Source: Lasiodiplodia sp. COLG20 (Eukaryota; Ascomycota; Dothideomycetes; Botryosphaeriales; Botryosphaeriaceae). Taken from it: DNA of 64,000 nucleotides. The stretch is from contig VNWV01000003.1 of NCBI GenBank assembly GCA_009801085.1, positions 124,001 to 188,000 on the forward strand. Direction: 5' to 3'. A model generated the notes under the pieces. That model saw only the letters and a program-made list of their open reading frames with translations, searched no databases and was not told the origin of the DNA. Made by a program: the position numbers and the translations under genes. Positions 21,966 through 34,946 of the stretch are shown here, piece after piece (position 1 is the stretch's first letter; every line of letters starts with the position of its first letter).

Positions 21966-22720
21966 ATGCCTTTCCCCTATGCCAACGACGACAGCCGCCG
22001 TGTCTCTCTTGAGCAATACGCGGCAAACTTTCACGGCGGCATTCTAGAGGCCCATGCCAACGCTTTTGACCCGTATGGTACAGGACTCCCATTGTTGGCC
22101 ATGATAGTGACCATAGTGTTGATCCCAGATTAGTCCAACAGCGTCGACCACCGCGCCAAAGCAATTACGGCTGTACCGCTGTCCTGCCGCTGAACCAAGC
22201 GCCGCCGTCTCAAAGCCCATATCCGGTTTCCGACCAGAGTTCTGCACCCACTACCCAACCTGCGGCCCCACGAAGTAGCAGTCACTGCAAGCCGACCTTC
22301 TCTGCTGTCACGTTGAACCACCACACCAGCATCGCCTTGCCACCATCCTCCACCGGCCGCTCTGACCCCGAACAACCGCGGCAGGCAAGCCCTCGTCGCT
22401 CCCCTTCTGCCGCCACAAACCACCGCCATGCCGACCAACCCCCTGCCTCATGGCAGTCTAACAACCGGTCGACGCGTGCGAACAGCAGGAGCGGCACGTA
22501 TGGCGTCTGCTGCGGCAAATCGTACGGCACGAAATTCACATTCGAACGGCACCGGCGCGAGAGCAGGACATGTCCGTATGGCACTGCTGGTCGTCGCAAG
22601 TTCGTCTGCTACACGTGCGCCAACACGGGCCATCATCACGACCGCGAATACGCAATATTCCAGCGCCAATATAATTTGGGCGACTCATCGACTTCTTATC
22701 AATCCACGTTCTCACTGTGA
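21966..22720 (+). CDS. Orphan zinc-finger-like protein (2 exons, 232 aa)
   Basis: Model: join(21966..22077,22134..22720). The 56-nt intron has donor GTACAG and acceptor GATTAG; it is phase 1 and joins two otherwise separate open frames. The N-terminus (MPFPYANDDSRRVSLEQYAA) is polar. A Pro/Ser/Gln-rich, probably disordered middle follows. The C-terminal 70 residues look like a zinc-binding module: a CC pair, aromatic spacers, FERHRRESRTC, a short basic loop, then FVCYTCANTGHHHDRE with CxxC and several His. The first pair is adjacent (CC) rather than CxxC, so it is not a textbook C2H2 finger. No family name can be given. Codon use is less biased than in the neighbours, so this may be a young or fast-evolving gene. 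A cryptic non-coding origin of the frame cannot be excluded. Confidence 0.55.
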
Positions 22721-23357
22721 ATACTTAGAGCCACTAATCAGGGCCATCCAGGGCGATAGTGTAGACGCCAACAGATTTTTGCAATAATTTGCACCGTTTA
22801 TTATAAATCTACGCGGATAATAAATAAAGGCACAAGACGGCCTCGGATTCCTCACCATGCAGCTTATTCGTCAGAAGGCAGGGGAAGTAGCATATTCTAT
22901 AAGGAAAAAGTACACTTCCGCCAAAGTCGGAGAACCGCTTGCTCGAGAGGCGAAGGACCAACATCGAAACCCTACTGGCCAGCTTTGGATTAATGGGATG
23001 TCACATTGGATTGGCTGGCTGGGTTTACACGCCAGAAGGCTGCCACCAATCCATGCGTACTGATGCACAGCACCACCGGCACAGGAACCAGTCCTTCTTC
23101 TACAGCATGCAAATTATAAAAAGACGTCCCCATATACATAAGATAATGTGACGAATGACCGGAGAGTACTCCGATCCCCATACGACGGATACAAGTGTCG
23201 GTCGCGGGAAACTATAGGTCAATAAAATATGGATTACTCTGTGTCATAAGGCGAGGCGATGGAGAGAGAAAAGCAAAACGTCAAATAGATATCATGAAAT
23301 AGCCAACGCCAGATCTTCTTACCCGGACAACGCCTCAAATGCATTTTCACCGGCCCG
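22721..23357. other. Convergent 3' flanks
   Basis: 637 bp between the zinc-finger-like gene and the DUF3433 gene. AATAAA-type elements occur at 22820-22826 (TAATAAATAAAG). No gene is supported. Confidence 0.5.
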
Positions 23358-26300
23358 TCACGATCTCTCGGCACTCACAACATCAACGCCAAACCTCCTT
23401 CTCCCCCCGTCCTCCCCACCTCCCCACCAACGCAACCCAAACAAGCAGCCCTCGAAGACGCCTTTCCGCACCAGCACGCGGTCGGGCCACATGTCAGCTC
23501 CCACGGGGACCTCTCTCGTCCACGCGTCTCCCTCGGCAAACAAGGTCATCTTGGCGGCCACGGAACCCGGGTCCTTGGGCAAGACGCTGGCGGCCAGGCC
23601 CAGCGTCATGGTCTCCAGCACGGCGGCGGCGATCAAACACACGGCCATGGCGGCGATCAGACCCTCCAAGATGCGGGTCGAGATGGGGCTCTGCTTGAGG
23701 CGCAGCCTTTGCTGGGCCGTCAGCACGGCATCGTCGTCGTCGCGGATGATGAACTTCTCCATGGTGCCAGGGGCGTTGGACGAGTTGTGGCGCGACGCAT
23801 CGGTCGGGAACAAGAAGGAAGTCAGATTGGTGGCGGGGTCGAGGGCCAGGCGGTAGTTGAAGTGCAGGTTCTGGGCGGCGTAGACGGCGTACAGCGACTC
23901 GAGGGCGTGCTTGAAGGCGTCGACGTTAGCGCGGCCGGTGATGGTGGCCAGGTCACCGACGCCGTGGGTGCTGCCGTTGACGAGGGCGGAGGTGAAGGTC
24001 GCGAATTCTTCCTGGCCGATGGCGGTGGCGCTGGCCGACGACGAGAGGAAGACGGCCGAGTCCTCGTCGGGCACGAGCGGCTGGTCGGTGGTGGTGAGGT
24101 CGAGGCCGGGCAGGGACAGGTTGGCAGTGACGAAGAGGGCTTCGACGTAGGGCATGCAGTGCATGAGGGCTAGGTCGTCAAAAATGCCGCCCTTCAGCGC
24201 GCCGGCGCCGTAGAAAAGATGCTGGCGGCCGTCGGCGCAGACGTCCAAAGTTTTCGGAGTCGACACGTACTGGTCTTCGAAGGCCAGCGACGCGGTCGAG
24301 TAGTCGTCCTTCAGCAGGGCCACGAACGGGCCGTCCGAGTGGGCGCCCCATTGGTTGAGAGCGTTGACCGACAGCCAGAGCTGGCGCGGGCTCGTGTCGT
24401 TGGTGCTGTAGTGTCCGGTGTGGCAGCCGGCGGGCGCATCAATGGGGACGAAGACGTATGAGGAGCCGTCAGCGTCGTAGGTGAAGTTCCTGTCTGTGTA
24501 GTAGTGCAGCAGGCTGCAGTTCAGGTTGGCGCGCACGGCGGGCAGGCGCGCGCGCACGCTCGTGGCTTCCCCCGCCAGCCCGTCGCCGCTGAAGCTGGAG
24601 AAAGCGTAGGGGCCGTGGGTCCACTGCGGGTAGGATAAGTTGGAGAACTGCACCAGCTGGAAAACGGCGCGGCCCTCTCCGCTGTCGTTGTCGACCGTGT
24701 TGATGCGCGACACGGTGCGGTTGTCCAGGTTGAACCAGTCCTGCATCTGCAGCGTCGCATTGTGCGTCGACGGCACCGGAACAGCCGTGTACAGGCCGCT
24801 GGTGACAATGGTCAGCGTGGGGGCCAGCAGGCCGGTGAGCAGGATGGCCAGGAGAGCGAAGTGTCGCTGCCGGGCTGCGCGCACAGCTGCAACGAGCGAC
24901 ACCTGGCCCGCCGGATCATAGAGCAGGTCGTTGAAGCTGGCCCGGCCTCTTCGCAGCAGGTGGAACGGATGCAGCGCCCGTGCCATGGAGTCGACCAGCG
25001 AGAAAGCCAGCCCGACGCTAGCCATGACCAGAGACGGGATGAGCGTCCAGGCATACTTCTGATAGCCCTCGAGCACCACGTCGGCGAGCCCGCTGTGCTT
25101 GTCCGATGCCTGCAGCAACACTTCGAGGGCTGCGATGATGCCTACTGTGATAGCTACGAGCAGACCCCGGAACCACCATGTGACGGGGAGCGGATGCCAC
25201 CATTTCCCTTGCTCCATCTCGTCGGCACCATCCGTTGTGGCATCTCGAGCCGTGACAGCCATCGCAGCGCCTGCCGGGGGTTTTTGCTGTGGAAACATGG
25301 CCGTGGACCCGGAGAGACGTGCTCTGAGAGCCTGCTTCGACGAAGCCCCGTACCCGCCCAGCAGTTTGAGGAGCTCCGGGCTCCTTGCCAGTATCAAAGC
25401 GTGAGCGCCCACCGGCCTGGGATCGCGATGGAAAACTCCAGGAGGAAAAAAGCACAGGGCTATGCTGAGAAGTGCCAGCAGCGCAAGCAGCGCCTCCATG
25501 AGTCTCAGTGAAAGCTCCTGCACGCAGAGACGATTCTCAGTAAAGCCAACAGTCCCGCTCGCCGTCCTGTTGGACGTGTCCATGAAGTCTTTCTTGATCG
25601 TGTAAGCCGCGTAGCTGGCAAACATGGCTTGCGAAAGCTCAGTGGTCAGGCTGGTGTTCCTGAAGGCTTGCAGGCTGCTCTGTGGCTGCGACGTATTCAA
25701 CATGGTGTACCACACGTTCGCCTGAGTGGTGAAAACCCCCGACCACTCGCCATCCATGCTCTGGATCATGTTCGAGGTGATGTTGAATGGTTTGCTGCCC
25801 AGCTCCAGCGTCTCCTGGACTGCCGAGCTGACGTTGAGGCCATCCTCGATCCCCGTAGCCCCCGTCGCGTTTGTGACGGTTCGCCGCGTCAGCGAGTACT
25901 TGGGCTCGCACATTATGCCCGACGTCTCTGCTTGGTCGGCCGAGAGCCAGGTATCCAGCGTGATGAGGATGCGGTCTTCCTGCTCCTCTATCGGCGTCGA
26001 ATTGGTGCACTTGTAGATGTGTTGCGTAAGGTTCTGGAACTCGTTGAGGAGGCCGTCGGCCACCGAATTCGTCGAGCCGTACGTCGTATGCCCTTCGTAA
26101 CACCATTGTTCGAGCTCGTTCCACAGATGCTTCGGAGCTGCCCTGGACAAGGAGATTCCAAAGGTATCGGTCGAACCGCCAGTGTCGTACGTGAAGTTGA
26201 ATGCCTCGCACTTTTCCAGCGACGCCTCAAACACTACGACGTCGGCCGTCACGTTGATGTAATTGCCTGTTCCTCGTCAGCCACAAAAAGAACACAGCAA

Positions 26301-27351
26301 CCCCTCCGGCTTACCCTCATCGCTGGGCGCAAACGACTGTAGAGCATACTGCGAGGTCGCCCCATGAGGATACGACAAGTTATAGTTCAGTGTAGCCCAG
26401 AAATTGACCGTGTTGCTCAACGGCCGGAACTCGTCCTCTTCCAGTGCCGTGTAGTCTTTCGAGAGGTCAAAGTCGTCCTGAAAGACGAAGTTCCTGCTGC
26501 TGGTCACGGAACGGTATTCCAAGCTGAGGAGGCCGGTGGAAAAGATGATCAGAAGCCGCAGGACGAGCGAGCCAGAGATGCCGATGCTGACCGCAAAGTG
26601 CCTTCTCCTCAGCGATCGCATCAGAGACCCGGGCATTGACGAGGTCAAGTAGTTCAACAGCAGCCCGTCTTTTGCCACCGTCTCGCCGCGGCTCATCAGC
26701 GACCATGGCATCATCTGCTTCGCGCTGTGTTCCACCTGTCCCCACAGCGCCGCAGCCATGGTGAGCACTGAAAGGGTCAGTTCATCAAAACAGGACTTGG
26801 AGCACAAACCCACCAAACGTCGGTCCATACGTCCACAGGTAATGCAACCTCTCCTCGACCGTCGCGAGCCCGCCGTCGCGCACCGAGAAGAAGTACAGCA
26901 CCTCCAACGCCACTATCATCAGAACGAACACGACCGCAAACCCCAGCAAGAACACCCGCCGCAAGTAGAACGGCATCCACGTCGGTTCTCCGCTCGTAGA
27001 TGCCTCGGCCGTCAGCACCTCGGACGAGCCATCGTTCTTGCCATCGTTCCGGCTACCCTTCACAAGCGTCGTCGCCGATGCTCGTTCCCCAGGATTCGTA
27101 TCACCCGGTTGCTGTGGCTGCCCTCTCGCGATGACGCCGTCGTCGTAGCCATCTTCTTCATCTGACACGTCCGGTACTGCCGAGTACGGCGCCTGAGGCC
27201 TGCTCCCCGAATCTAAGCTGCTCACACGGCTGCTGGCTTCGGACCAAGATGCGTCATGGGAGCGCGCGACGTCGTATCCATTGCTCGTTGTTGCCCCGTC
27301 GCGAGCTTCATTACTGACCCTCTGGTAGTCGTTGGCATCGTCTCCATGCAT
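23358..27351 (-). CDS. DUF3433 family multi-pass membrane protein
   Basis: Fungus-specific family of unknown function. Model: complement(join(23358..26266,26315..26767,26814..27351)), 1299 aa. The two introns are 46 and 48 nt (GTGGGT and GTAAGC donors, acceptors TTTCAG and GAACAG). The first 140 residues are polar and acidic, likely cytosolic. The first membrane segment (RRVFLLGFAVVFVLMIVALE) is followed by the family signature rebuilt at the first junction: YGPTFVLTMAAALWGQVEH. Further hydrophobic segments lie near LVLRLLIIFSTGLL, LMEALLALLALLSIALCFF, WWFRGLLVAITVGIIAALEV, FALLAILLTGLLAPTLTIV and ILEGLIAAMAVCLIAAAVLE. Long loops between them are rich in N-glycosylation sequons (NxS/T), which suggests extracytoplasmic domains. 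The halves look like an internal duplication, as is usual for the family. Localisation and role are inferred only. Confidence 0.88.
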
Positions 27352-28188
27352 GGTTGATGAATTGGCTTGGCTGGACGGACAATGCGACCTTAACCCATGA
27401 GATCCCTTTCCCGGTTAAAGAACTAGAGAAGGACAAAACAGAAAAAAAAAAAACATGGGGGATGAGATTGCAAAGAGTGCCGTGATATACATTCCATCAG
27501 GGCTGAACATTGCGGCGCAGTGTCCAGTGGCCCGCTTTGCTGTGCCGCATGCTGTGCCGCATGCTCAGCTTGCAGACTATACTTAGGCGCCAGGTGGAGC
27601 TTTTCGTTACCGATGCAAGGGTTCGGCGGTACGGGGCCACCAGGCCGAGCGATGAAACTGGCGAGGAACGGTTGGTGTGGGGCACGGCCAATGCTTGGCG
27701 TAGCTTAATCGGGCCATACACACGACTCTCGGCGCTTAACGAGCGAAACCTTCAAGCAAGAAAAAAGAGTGTGGCAGAAACACAAAGTGGGCACATCTAA
27801 CAAGGCCTCTGGACATGACTTCAACTTCTTTTGTTTCATTGGCATTCTACTCGTGAGCTAGCTGTTGACATGATACAAGAGAAATCATGCGTGACCATCG
27901 TGATGCAAGACCAAAGCGGAACACAAAAAAAAGAAGCACTGCGAAGTGCCCTTTTTCAAACACCTCTTCACCACCTCTATCCCACCAGTCTCTTTTTCAA
28001 CCAAGAAAGGCCAAACAGCAAGAAAACAAACCGACCGCTCCGCTCCCACAATCCCTGAAAACACCCTGCCCTATTATTCGCCTTTCCCGTTTTCCCATTC
28101 CCTATTTGTCCGCGAACCCCGCTCCTAGTAAACACCAATCCGCGAATATTCACAAAGAAAGCTAAAACCTCCCCGAGCAAGAAACACT
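27352..28188. other. Intergenic: DUF3433 gene promoter and regulator 3' flank
   Basis: 837 bp between two minus-strand genes. A 12-A run sits at 27443-27454. No coding frame is supported on either strand. Confidence 0.5.
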
Positions 28189-31100
28189 TCATGCCATCCC
28201 CTTCATCCAATCAACACTCGCAACACCCACATCGAGCCCTTCGCCGCCAAACCCGCTCAGCCCGTTCCCGTGCTCTCCCTCATCGTTCGTGCCGAAATCG
28301 TTGAACGAGAAGCTCGCACAGGCGTCGCCCATCGCATCCGTATTCATCAACGCGTCGAAATCAACCGCCAGTCCTCCGTCTTCCAGCGTCCCTGCCCCAG
28401 CCCCGCTCTCGAAACCAGTGAGCCCGTCAATCTTGCCGCAGAACGAGTTGGTATCGCCGCTACCGTCGTCGAGCGTGAAGTTAGGCCATGGGAACATCTG
28501 GTTGCTGTCCGACGCACCGCCCATGTCAACGTTGCCATGCTCCGCCCCGCACGCGTCATTGTGTCCGTGGAGATTGTTGTTGACGCCGTCGACGTCCGGC
28601 TGCGACGCGTCCGAGGCGTGGTGGTCCGATGCGGGCGGCGTACTGGCCAGGAACGTTTCGAGACGCCGAGCGACCTCCTCGTCCGAAGTGTTGTTCGGAT
28701 CCGACACGCCCGAGCGCCCGTTGACACCGTCCTCGACCAAGCTGTCCGGCGGGGGAGTGATGGTGTTGTAGGGCGCGACATTTCCGCCTGTGTCCATGCG
28801 ATGGCCAGCGTCGAGGAGATCGTCGACGCCAGCGGCTTCGGCCTGCTGTTGCTGCTTAGTGGGCGCCGTTTGCACCGACGCAGGTGGTGCTGGCGGTGGA
28901 GGAATCGGTGCAATCGAAATGCCAGCCTTCCGAATGGCAGCCTCCAAAAATGCGGTGCTGTAGTCTGCGGCGGCGTACAAGTCCCGCAGCTTGCCCATGA
29001 CCTGCATGCATTGGCAGAAGCCGCGGAGGCTGGACCGCCGCGTTTCTTCATCCGGCGACTTGATGTCCAACAGGTGGATGATGATGGCAGGAAGCAGCAC
29101 CGTCACACCCGTAGTGGGAAGGAAGCGAACGAGATCGAGCGAGTCCAGCTTCTGCGCAATGCCCGTGATGGCCGTAGCAGCAGTGCGAACGTGGCGACGA
29201 GACGACTCGAGGACTCCATTTGCGTCCTGCTCAGGACAGCCGTTCACAGGCGCAGAGGGAAGCACTTGAGGGCGGTGGAGTGCCGACAGAGTGGTATAGA
29301 AGACCATGTGCAGGAGAGATTTGTGGAGGTCGATGGACCTGTTCCCGCTGGATGCCTCTTCGTACTTTGCCTCCTCCGGGAGCTCGTCTTTCCACTTTTT
29401 CAACTCGGCATCACAGTGCTTGACGTCCGACTTTTGAGGGTCAAGCTTCTTGGGCAACAGCATCATGGTGGTGCGGTCGTTGAGAAGACCTTGATTGTTG
29501 TTCAAAACGCAGTACTGCTTCGAGAGCACGTGGCTGATGCAGAGGCACAGTTTAGCCTTTTGGATGCAGCAGACGGCCAACTGGCGCTGCAGTGCGACAT
29601 CGCGTGCAACAACGCAGTCGGCGGGAATGCAGGATATGCTGTCAGGCACGGCGGCGATTTCAAAGTCGTCGAGTGTCAACAGCGGCACGTCGTAATCCTC
29701 GTCCTTTATCCTCGTCGGTCTCCGCATACCCAGAGCGATGAGACGGTCACGCATGTAAGTCGACCACCAAATTCGCATCCAAAGCTTTATCCGCCTGGGA
29801 TCCATGTTGGCTTTGTCGGGGTTGCGGTGCAGGCCTATTGTGTGCGCAACCGAGGTCGCGACACCCATCCAGTGCCAGGTGTCTTTTTGGTCGTCGGGTG
29901 TCTCGTAGTAGTATGTGAGGAGCAGAAGCGCCTGCACGAGGGACACGCGGTCTTGTTCATAGTCGAAGTCGTACAAAAGCTGCAAATATGAGTCAACAAC
30001 TGTAGAGGGTGCGGAATCATGCTTATCGTTCAAGAGACTGGTAGTCCTGCAACGTGGTTCAAGCAGTCATCTGCGACTTTTCTTTCTCGACTCACCCTTG
30101 TCTTCTGAAAGAAGTCTTTGCGCGCCTCTTTGCGGTTCGAGTAACCAGCCTTACGAAGGTATTTGAAATCCGCAAATGCCGAACCAGCAAACATCACGGC
30201 TTGGAACAGGATCAAGCTCATCTTGCCCTGGCTACCATCTTGGCAATCGATGATGCGCAGGAATTCATGCAGATCCAGCAGAGGCATGTAAGGGTGCACG
30301 AATTCGACATAGGCGCGGAGGAGTTCGGTCTTCAGCTCGAGGGTAGGGATTGTTAGTGCACCCTTCTTCTGGAGATAGGCGATCTCATCGGGCCCTATCC
30401 GCGATGGCAGCGGCTTGATGTACGCAGGGAGGCTGAAGACAGCATTCGCCTTGGGCGCGATGTTGGCGAAGAAAGGCTGCTGCAATTTCGCGTCGGTAGA
30501 GACTGGGCTGTAGCCCAGAATCGGAAACCCGGTTCCGGTGGAGGAAGCCGTCGACATGCGGCGGTTCAGCTCGGAAAAGCTGTAGTTGAGACGCTGGCCA
30601 TGTGATGCATCTGCAGGATGACTCGTTAGCCAATGCGGCTGAAGCGGTGCTCAGCCAGGGGAGCACAAACATATCGAGTGCGGCACGTGCTCGTCCGTCG
30701 ACAGGTCGACGCTGCTGGAGGCGCCGTTCTTGAGAGACGAGAGGCCGTCAAGGGCGTCGCGGGAGGCGAGCCTGCGCTTGCCAGAGCCATTGGCGGCGGT
30801 GGCGACATCGGCGTCGTTGGCAGTCTTGGAGGCGTCGTCGTCTCTAGACCACTTCCTGCAGATTGGACCTTGCGTCAGCGTACGTGTTGTTGGGCGCGTC
30901 GATTGGTCGAAAGCGGGCCTTGGTCCGAGGCGGGACCGGCAGACGAGGGTGTTTCGGCAGACAGTGGAGTGTCCATGCAGCTTCGTCCAGACGCGCAACG
31001 AGGAACCACACTGCACGGGCACCCATTGGTCGGCAAGCGGTGAAGACGCAGGGGCCCTAGCCCCGCGCCCCAGTTTTCTCCATCTCGATGGCGCACAGGG

Positions 31101-31479
31101 GAAAGGAAAAGAAAATAGCAGATAGAAGTGAACTCATCCGGCCGACGAGCGCTTTGGCCGTCGCCGGACGTGCGGGCGGTACTGACTTTTTCCTCCGGGA
31201 CTCGGACACGATGCACTCGACCTCGTCGAGCCTGCAGTTGGTGCACGGCGCGCCGTGCTCGGTGACGTTGCAGCGCACCTTCCGCGCGCGGCAGCACTGG
31301 CACGCCTTGGACGCCCTCCTCTTGACGCTGCGGCCGGTGCCGTGGTTGTCCATGCCGGCGGCGGAGGCCTTGCGCTTGGCCTGCTGCTGGGCAGGGTTCT
31401 GCTGGGTGGGCTTGGGCGGCGGCGGCGGCGGGGCGAGCAGCTCGCCGGTGTCCGTGTTGGACGCGGGAGAGGCCGACAT
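28189..31479 (-). CDS. Zn2Cys6 transcription factor, Ctf1-beta/FarB-like
   Basis: Model: complement(join(28189..29979,30096..30610,30671..30855,31187..31479)), 927 aa. Introns are 116, 60 and 331 nt (donors GTGAGT, GTTTGT, GTCAGT). The DNA-binding binuclear cluster is canonical: C60, C63, C70, C79, C82 and C89, with spacing CX2CX6CX8CX2CX6C, preceded by basic KRRASKA. A regulatory (fungal_trans, PF04082-type) domain spans about 230-560: FVHPYMPLLDLHEF, then DFDYEQDRVSLVQALLLLTY and TPDDQKDTWHWMG with GLHRNP. This arrangement and the cluster sequence resemble the cutinase transcription factor 1 beta and FarB group, which respond to cutin monomers or fatty acids. The C-terminal 300 residues are acidic and Asn/Gly-rich, likely the activation region. 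Class is secure; the subgroup is from memory and moderately sure. An acyl-CoA dehydrogenase gene lies upstream. Confidence 0.85.
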
Positions 31480-34400
31480 GGTGGGAGCGACGACGAGAGG
31501 GCTGGCGGCGAGGCAATGGGACGGACGGACGGGCGGAGGGGGGAGGGCAGTAGTAATAGGCCAGGGTCTCGTGCGGCGGACAGCAGCACTCAGCAAGCGG
31601 AAGGGGGCCAGATCGCAGGGCCGGATGCGGGAAGGGGGATCGTGGAGACTTTGTATGCGGGCTAAGGCACTTGGGCCCAGCGACGATGAATTCACGCGTC
31701 CCTTTCCCTACTGAGCATGTGTGGAGCGACCCCGGATTCTCCACGGCGGCACCATGCCTGTCCGGGCGGTGCAGCTCGGGCGCACTCGGATGCGCTGCGC
31801 CGTTTGGCAGGCGGCGGGGCTGAGCGAGTAATTGGCAGCCACAGGCCGGCACAGGACACCGCTGCCGTGTCACACGCCGGCCAACGTCATGCTTAGCCGT
31901 CTGTCGGAGCGAACACCTGCGCAAGGCTTGGCCCAGCATGTGAGATTCGCGACGCCTTTTTTGAGATGAGACAGCCCGCCCCACCGTGCTCCACGCTCGT
32001 GACCCCTTGAGCTGCGCGCTTTTGACAGCCCGCACTACGGCCGAGTTCGCCAGCACGTCAGCGCCTTTCACATGCCGCCCACTGGAGCCAAGCCGCACCA
32101 AGCCCGCCTGCGCCCATGGTTCAGCCCAGCAGAGCCCCTTTGGTCGAGACTGCGGCGCCGATCGAAGAAGGCCTGCCCGTCCTTCTGGAAGGGCGCGTGG
32201 CATGCTAGCGGATGCTCGCGGGCATCTGAGCGCCGGTCAGCGTCCGCCATGCACCCTCGCAGCCGTCTGCCCAAACCGGACGGGCGGACCTACGGCCTGC
32301 CCTGCGCCCTCGCTGCCCCCCTCCGCCAGCCGCTGCGCGCAATAATCCGCGCCGCCCAGCACCGACCACTTTCCGCCGACATCGCTGCAATCGCCGTCAT
32401 CAATCGCCGGGACCCGGCCCTCGCGCACGGCCAGCTGCCGGCCAACGAACGGCGGCCCACGCGAATGTCAGCACCATCGCGATGACGAGGAGAATAATAA
32501 GACGAGGCAAACCCTGGGGTGGGGCGCGGCAAGCGGCCGATCTCCACGACGCCACGCATGGGGATCGTCGCCGTGCTGCCTCTCGCATGGTGCCTGCTTC
32601 GCTGTCGTGCACGGAGAACGCTCGGGATTCAGGCAAGCTCTTAATTGCGCTGCCCGCTATTCGGTGCTGAAGGCTGGCTCGTCCTAGCGCTGGGCCTGGC
32701 CTTCACCGTACATCTTACTGCTGGCGAGCACAGATAGCAGCTGCGCATTGTGCAGCTGCCGGTCATGCGAGCCCCGAGCGGCCTGCCTGTTGCTGAAGTG
32801 GCAAGTCAACCTCTTGCGAAGCTCTGATATCAACGACCTGTGGGACCGCCCCCCCTGGGAGCGGATGCGGTCCGAAGTGGGTGTGCTCTGGGTGTGTGGA
32901 TCACGATGAACTCGTCTTCCCGCCGCCTCCACCGCTTCCGTCATCGTCGGTACCGTTCGACCCGCGGGCTTTCCGGTCAGGCATTTAGTTGCTGGCCCGG
33001 CCCTCCAGGTCCACAGCGCGTCTTTCTCTCGTCTGCTTCCCTTTTCGATCCCCCCGGTCTCGTACCCCCGCAGCGCAGCAAAAAGCCGCAGTGGGTCCCA
33101 TTGCGATTCTCCATAAATCGCACATCGCCCAACAACCGCTGTGTAATCAAATCACCCGCACCCAGCCGCGCCCGGGGGTCCTGGCCGCTGGGTCACTCGC
33201 AGCCCTTGCGCGGATAGGCTCGGGATAGGCCGGCGCATGCCGAGCGCACCGCGACATGCAGGTGCGCAAATAAAAGGACGGCCGCGGGGCACGATGCTCT
33301 TTGCAGAAAGAAACGCTGCAAGCGGTCCGGCCAGGTGCCGTTCGGCTCCTCTGTGGTGGCTGAGCCTAAGCCTCTAACGAGCGGCGCGAAAGCGAATACC
33401 TACCTGGGCCGCTTGGTGCTGACCAACAGGGAGTCTGACGATTAAGAGCAGCGAAAGATTTATCTGACGCACCACAGGATGCATGTAACTGCTGTCTCTC
33501 GATTATTGATCAGACGGGCCTAGATGTAGGTCCGATAGCGGCGCGTCTGCGTCCAGTAACAGCAGCCTCGCCATGCTCTTTTCCAGTTCGCCATACGTTC
33601 TCGAGATCCCGCCGCCTCAGTCCTCGCCGTCATCGGCGTTGCCGGAGAGCGCGGCATGCAGCCGCTGCGGAGGCGGTTATCGTGTTCCCTGACCCTGTCA
33701 TTTTCTGTTCGTTCAGGCGGAGACCCCGCGGGGAAAAACCACTTGGCATTGTGTAAACTCACCGCACGAGGCCAAGCGCTGGGGGGCACAATCCCACGAT
33801 CTTCACGAGTCGGCGCTAATTCCAACTTCTTGTTTTCCTCCGTCATCCACATTGGCCAGAGCACAGCACGCACCTCTTTTCGAGTCACGTTTTCCTCGAA
33901 ACCGCCAGCCACTTGCTCCACAATACCCCACGATGGCTTTGTCTTTTTCCTTTCATTCCTTCGTTCGCCCCCGGCAATACCCTGTGACGTGTCGCGTGGT
34001 TAAATTGGCGCTGCCATTTCTAACAAAGCACTTCCACTCCCCGTCCACGCTCGCCGGAGGCCAGGCGACCCACGGAATTGCGCCAAAGGGTTGAAATCAT
34101 GCATGAGGCAAAGCGCATTGCACCATCCTTACACGCCTTGAAACGCCGTTTCGTAACGAACAAAAACGGCCAAGCACCCCTCACGCATGCCCCGATCGCG
34201 GAACCGCTCGTGCATCTGCTCCTTTGCTCCCACCTGCAAGTTTTTCTTCCCTCTCCTTAGCTCCGGATCACCCTACCCATCAGGCCTGTCCTCGATACCC
34301 ATGCCCAGCTCTAGCCTCGATAAGGTTACTGAGGCTGACGATTAATGCGGGGTGAGTGCCTGCGGAGGGCCGTGGAGGGGTTGGGGAAGAGCGCGGAATT

Positions 34401-34946
34401 AAAACGCGGTACTTATCCGAACGCCTCAGGTTGTGTGCTGCAGGGCGCAGCGCCGGTGCGGGCGTAGCGTAGCGGCCCACCAGCTAGCAGGAAACGGAAC
34501 CTAAGGCGAGAAGCGGAATTTCAATTGCATCGCAAGTAGTGGGCCGACGATCGCGGAAATAACTCGCTCGTAGTTCAATCAGAGGTAGGTAATAGTGCTT
34601 CGTTCCTCCTTCTCTTTCACTGCGCGATCTATCCGCCCACGTTTGCACCCGGCCTTGTTCTCTTTGTTGTTGGCCAGAATCGACAAAGGCCATCACAAAG
34701 GAAGTTCGTAAGGCAACCCGAAAAGGCTGGGGGGTCGGGCATAAGGAGGGGTTGAAGAAAGATTTCCAACAAGCTTTGAAAGCATGACGACAGCGTAGCG
34801 TGTCACACAGCAGCGTGCCGTGGAACTTTGTGGAGAATCCAATTGTGGCCCAAATAGGGAAGCATGGATTGCCGATTATGCGCACTTACCTCCCATCCCC
34901 GCAGGCCTGCACACCACCCCCACGAAGTCTAGATGTAGATTGCAAT
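31480..34946. other. Long gene-free upstream region of the Zn2Cys6 regulator
   Basis: About 3.5 kb in which I can support no gene on either strand. Many short GC-rich frames are antisense to each other and lack domain-like content. The size suggests an extended regulatory region or long leader for the minus-strand regulator, and holds the acyl-CoA dehydrogenase 3' flank on the right. Two TTTTTTG/poly-purine tracts are the only simple features. A non-coding transcript is possible but nothing shows it. Confidence 0.5.

Noticed and set aside
28270..29991. 573-codon plus-strand frame
   Set aside because: Antisense of the Zn2Cys6 regulator main exon; arises from GC-rich codon bias and has no domain.
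30875..32203. 442-codon minus-strand frame
   Set aside because: Overlaps exon 1 of the regulator in another frame and extends into its upstream region; Arg/Pro/Ala-rich with no domain.
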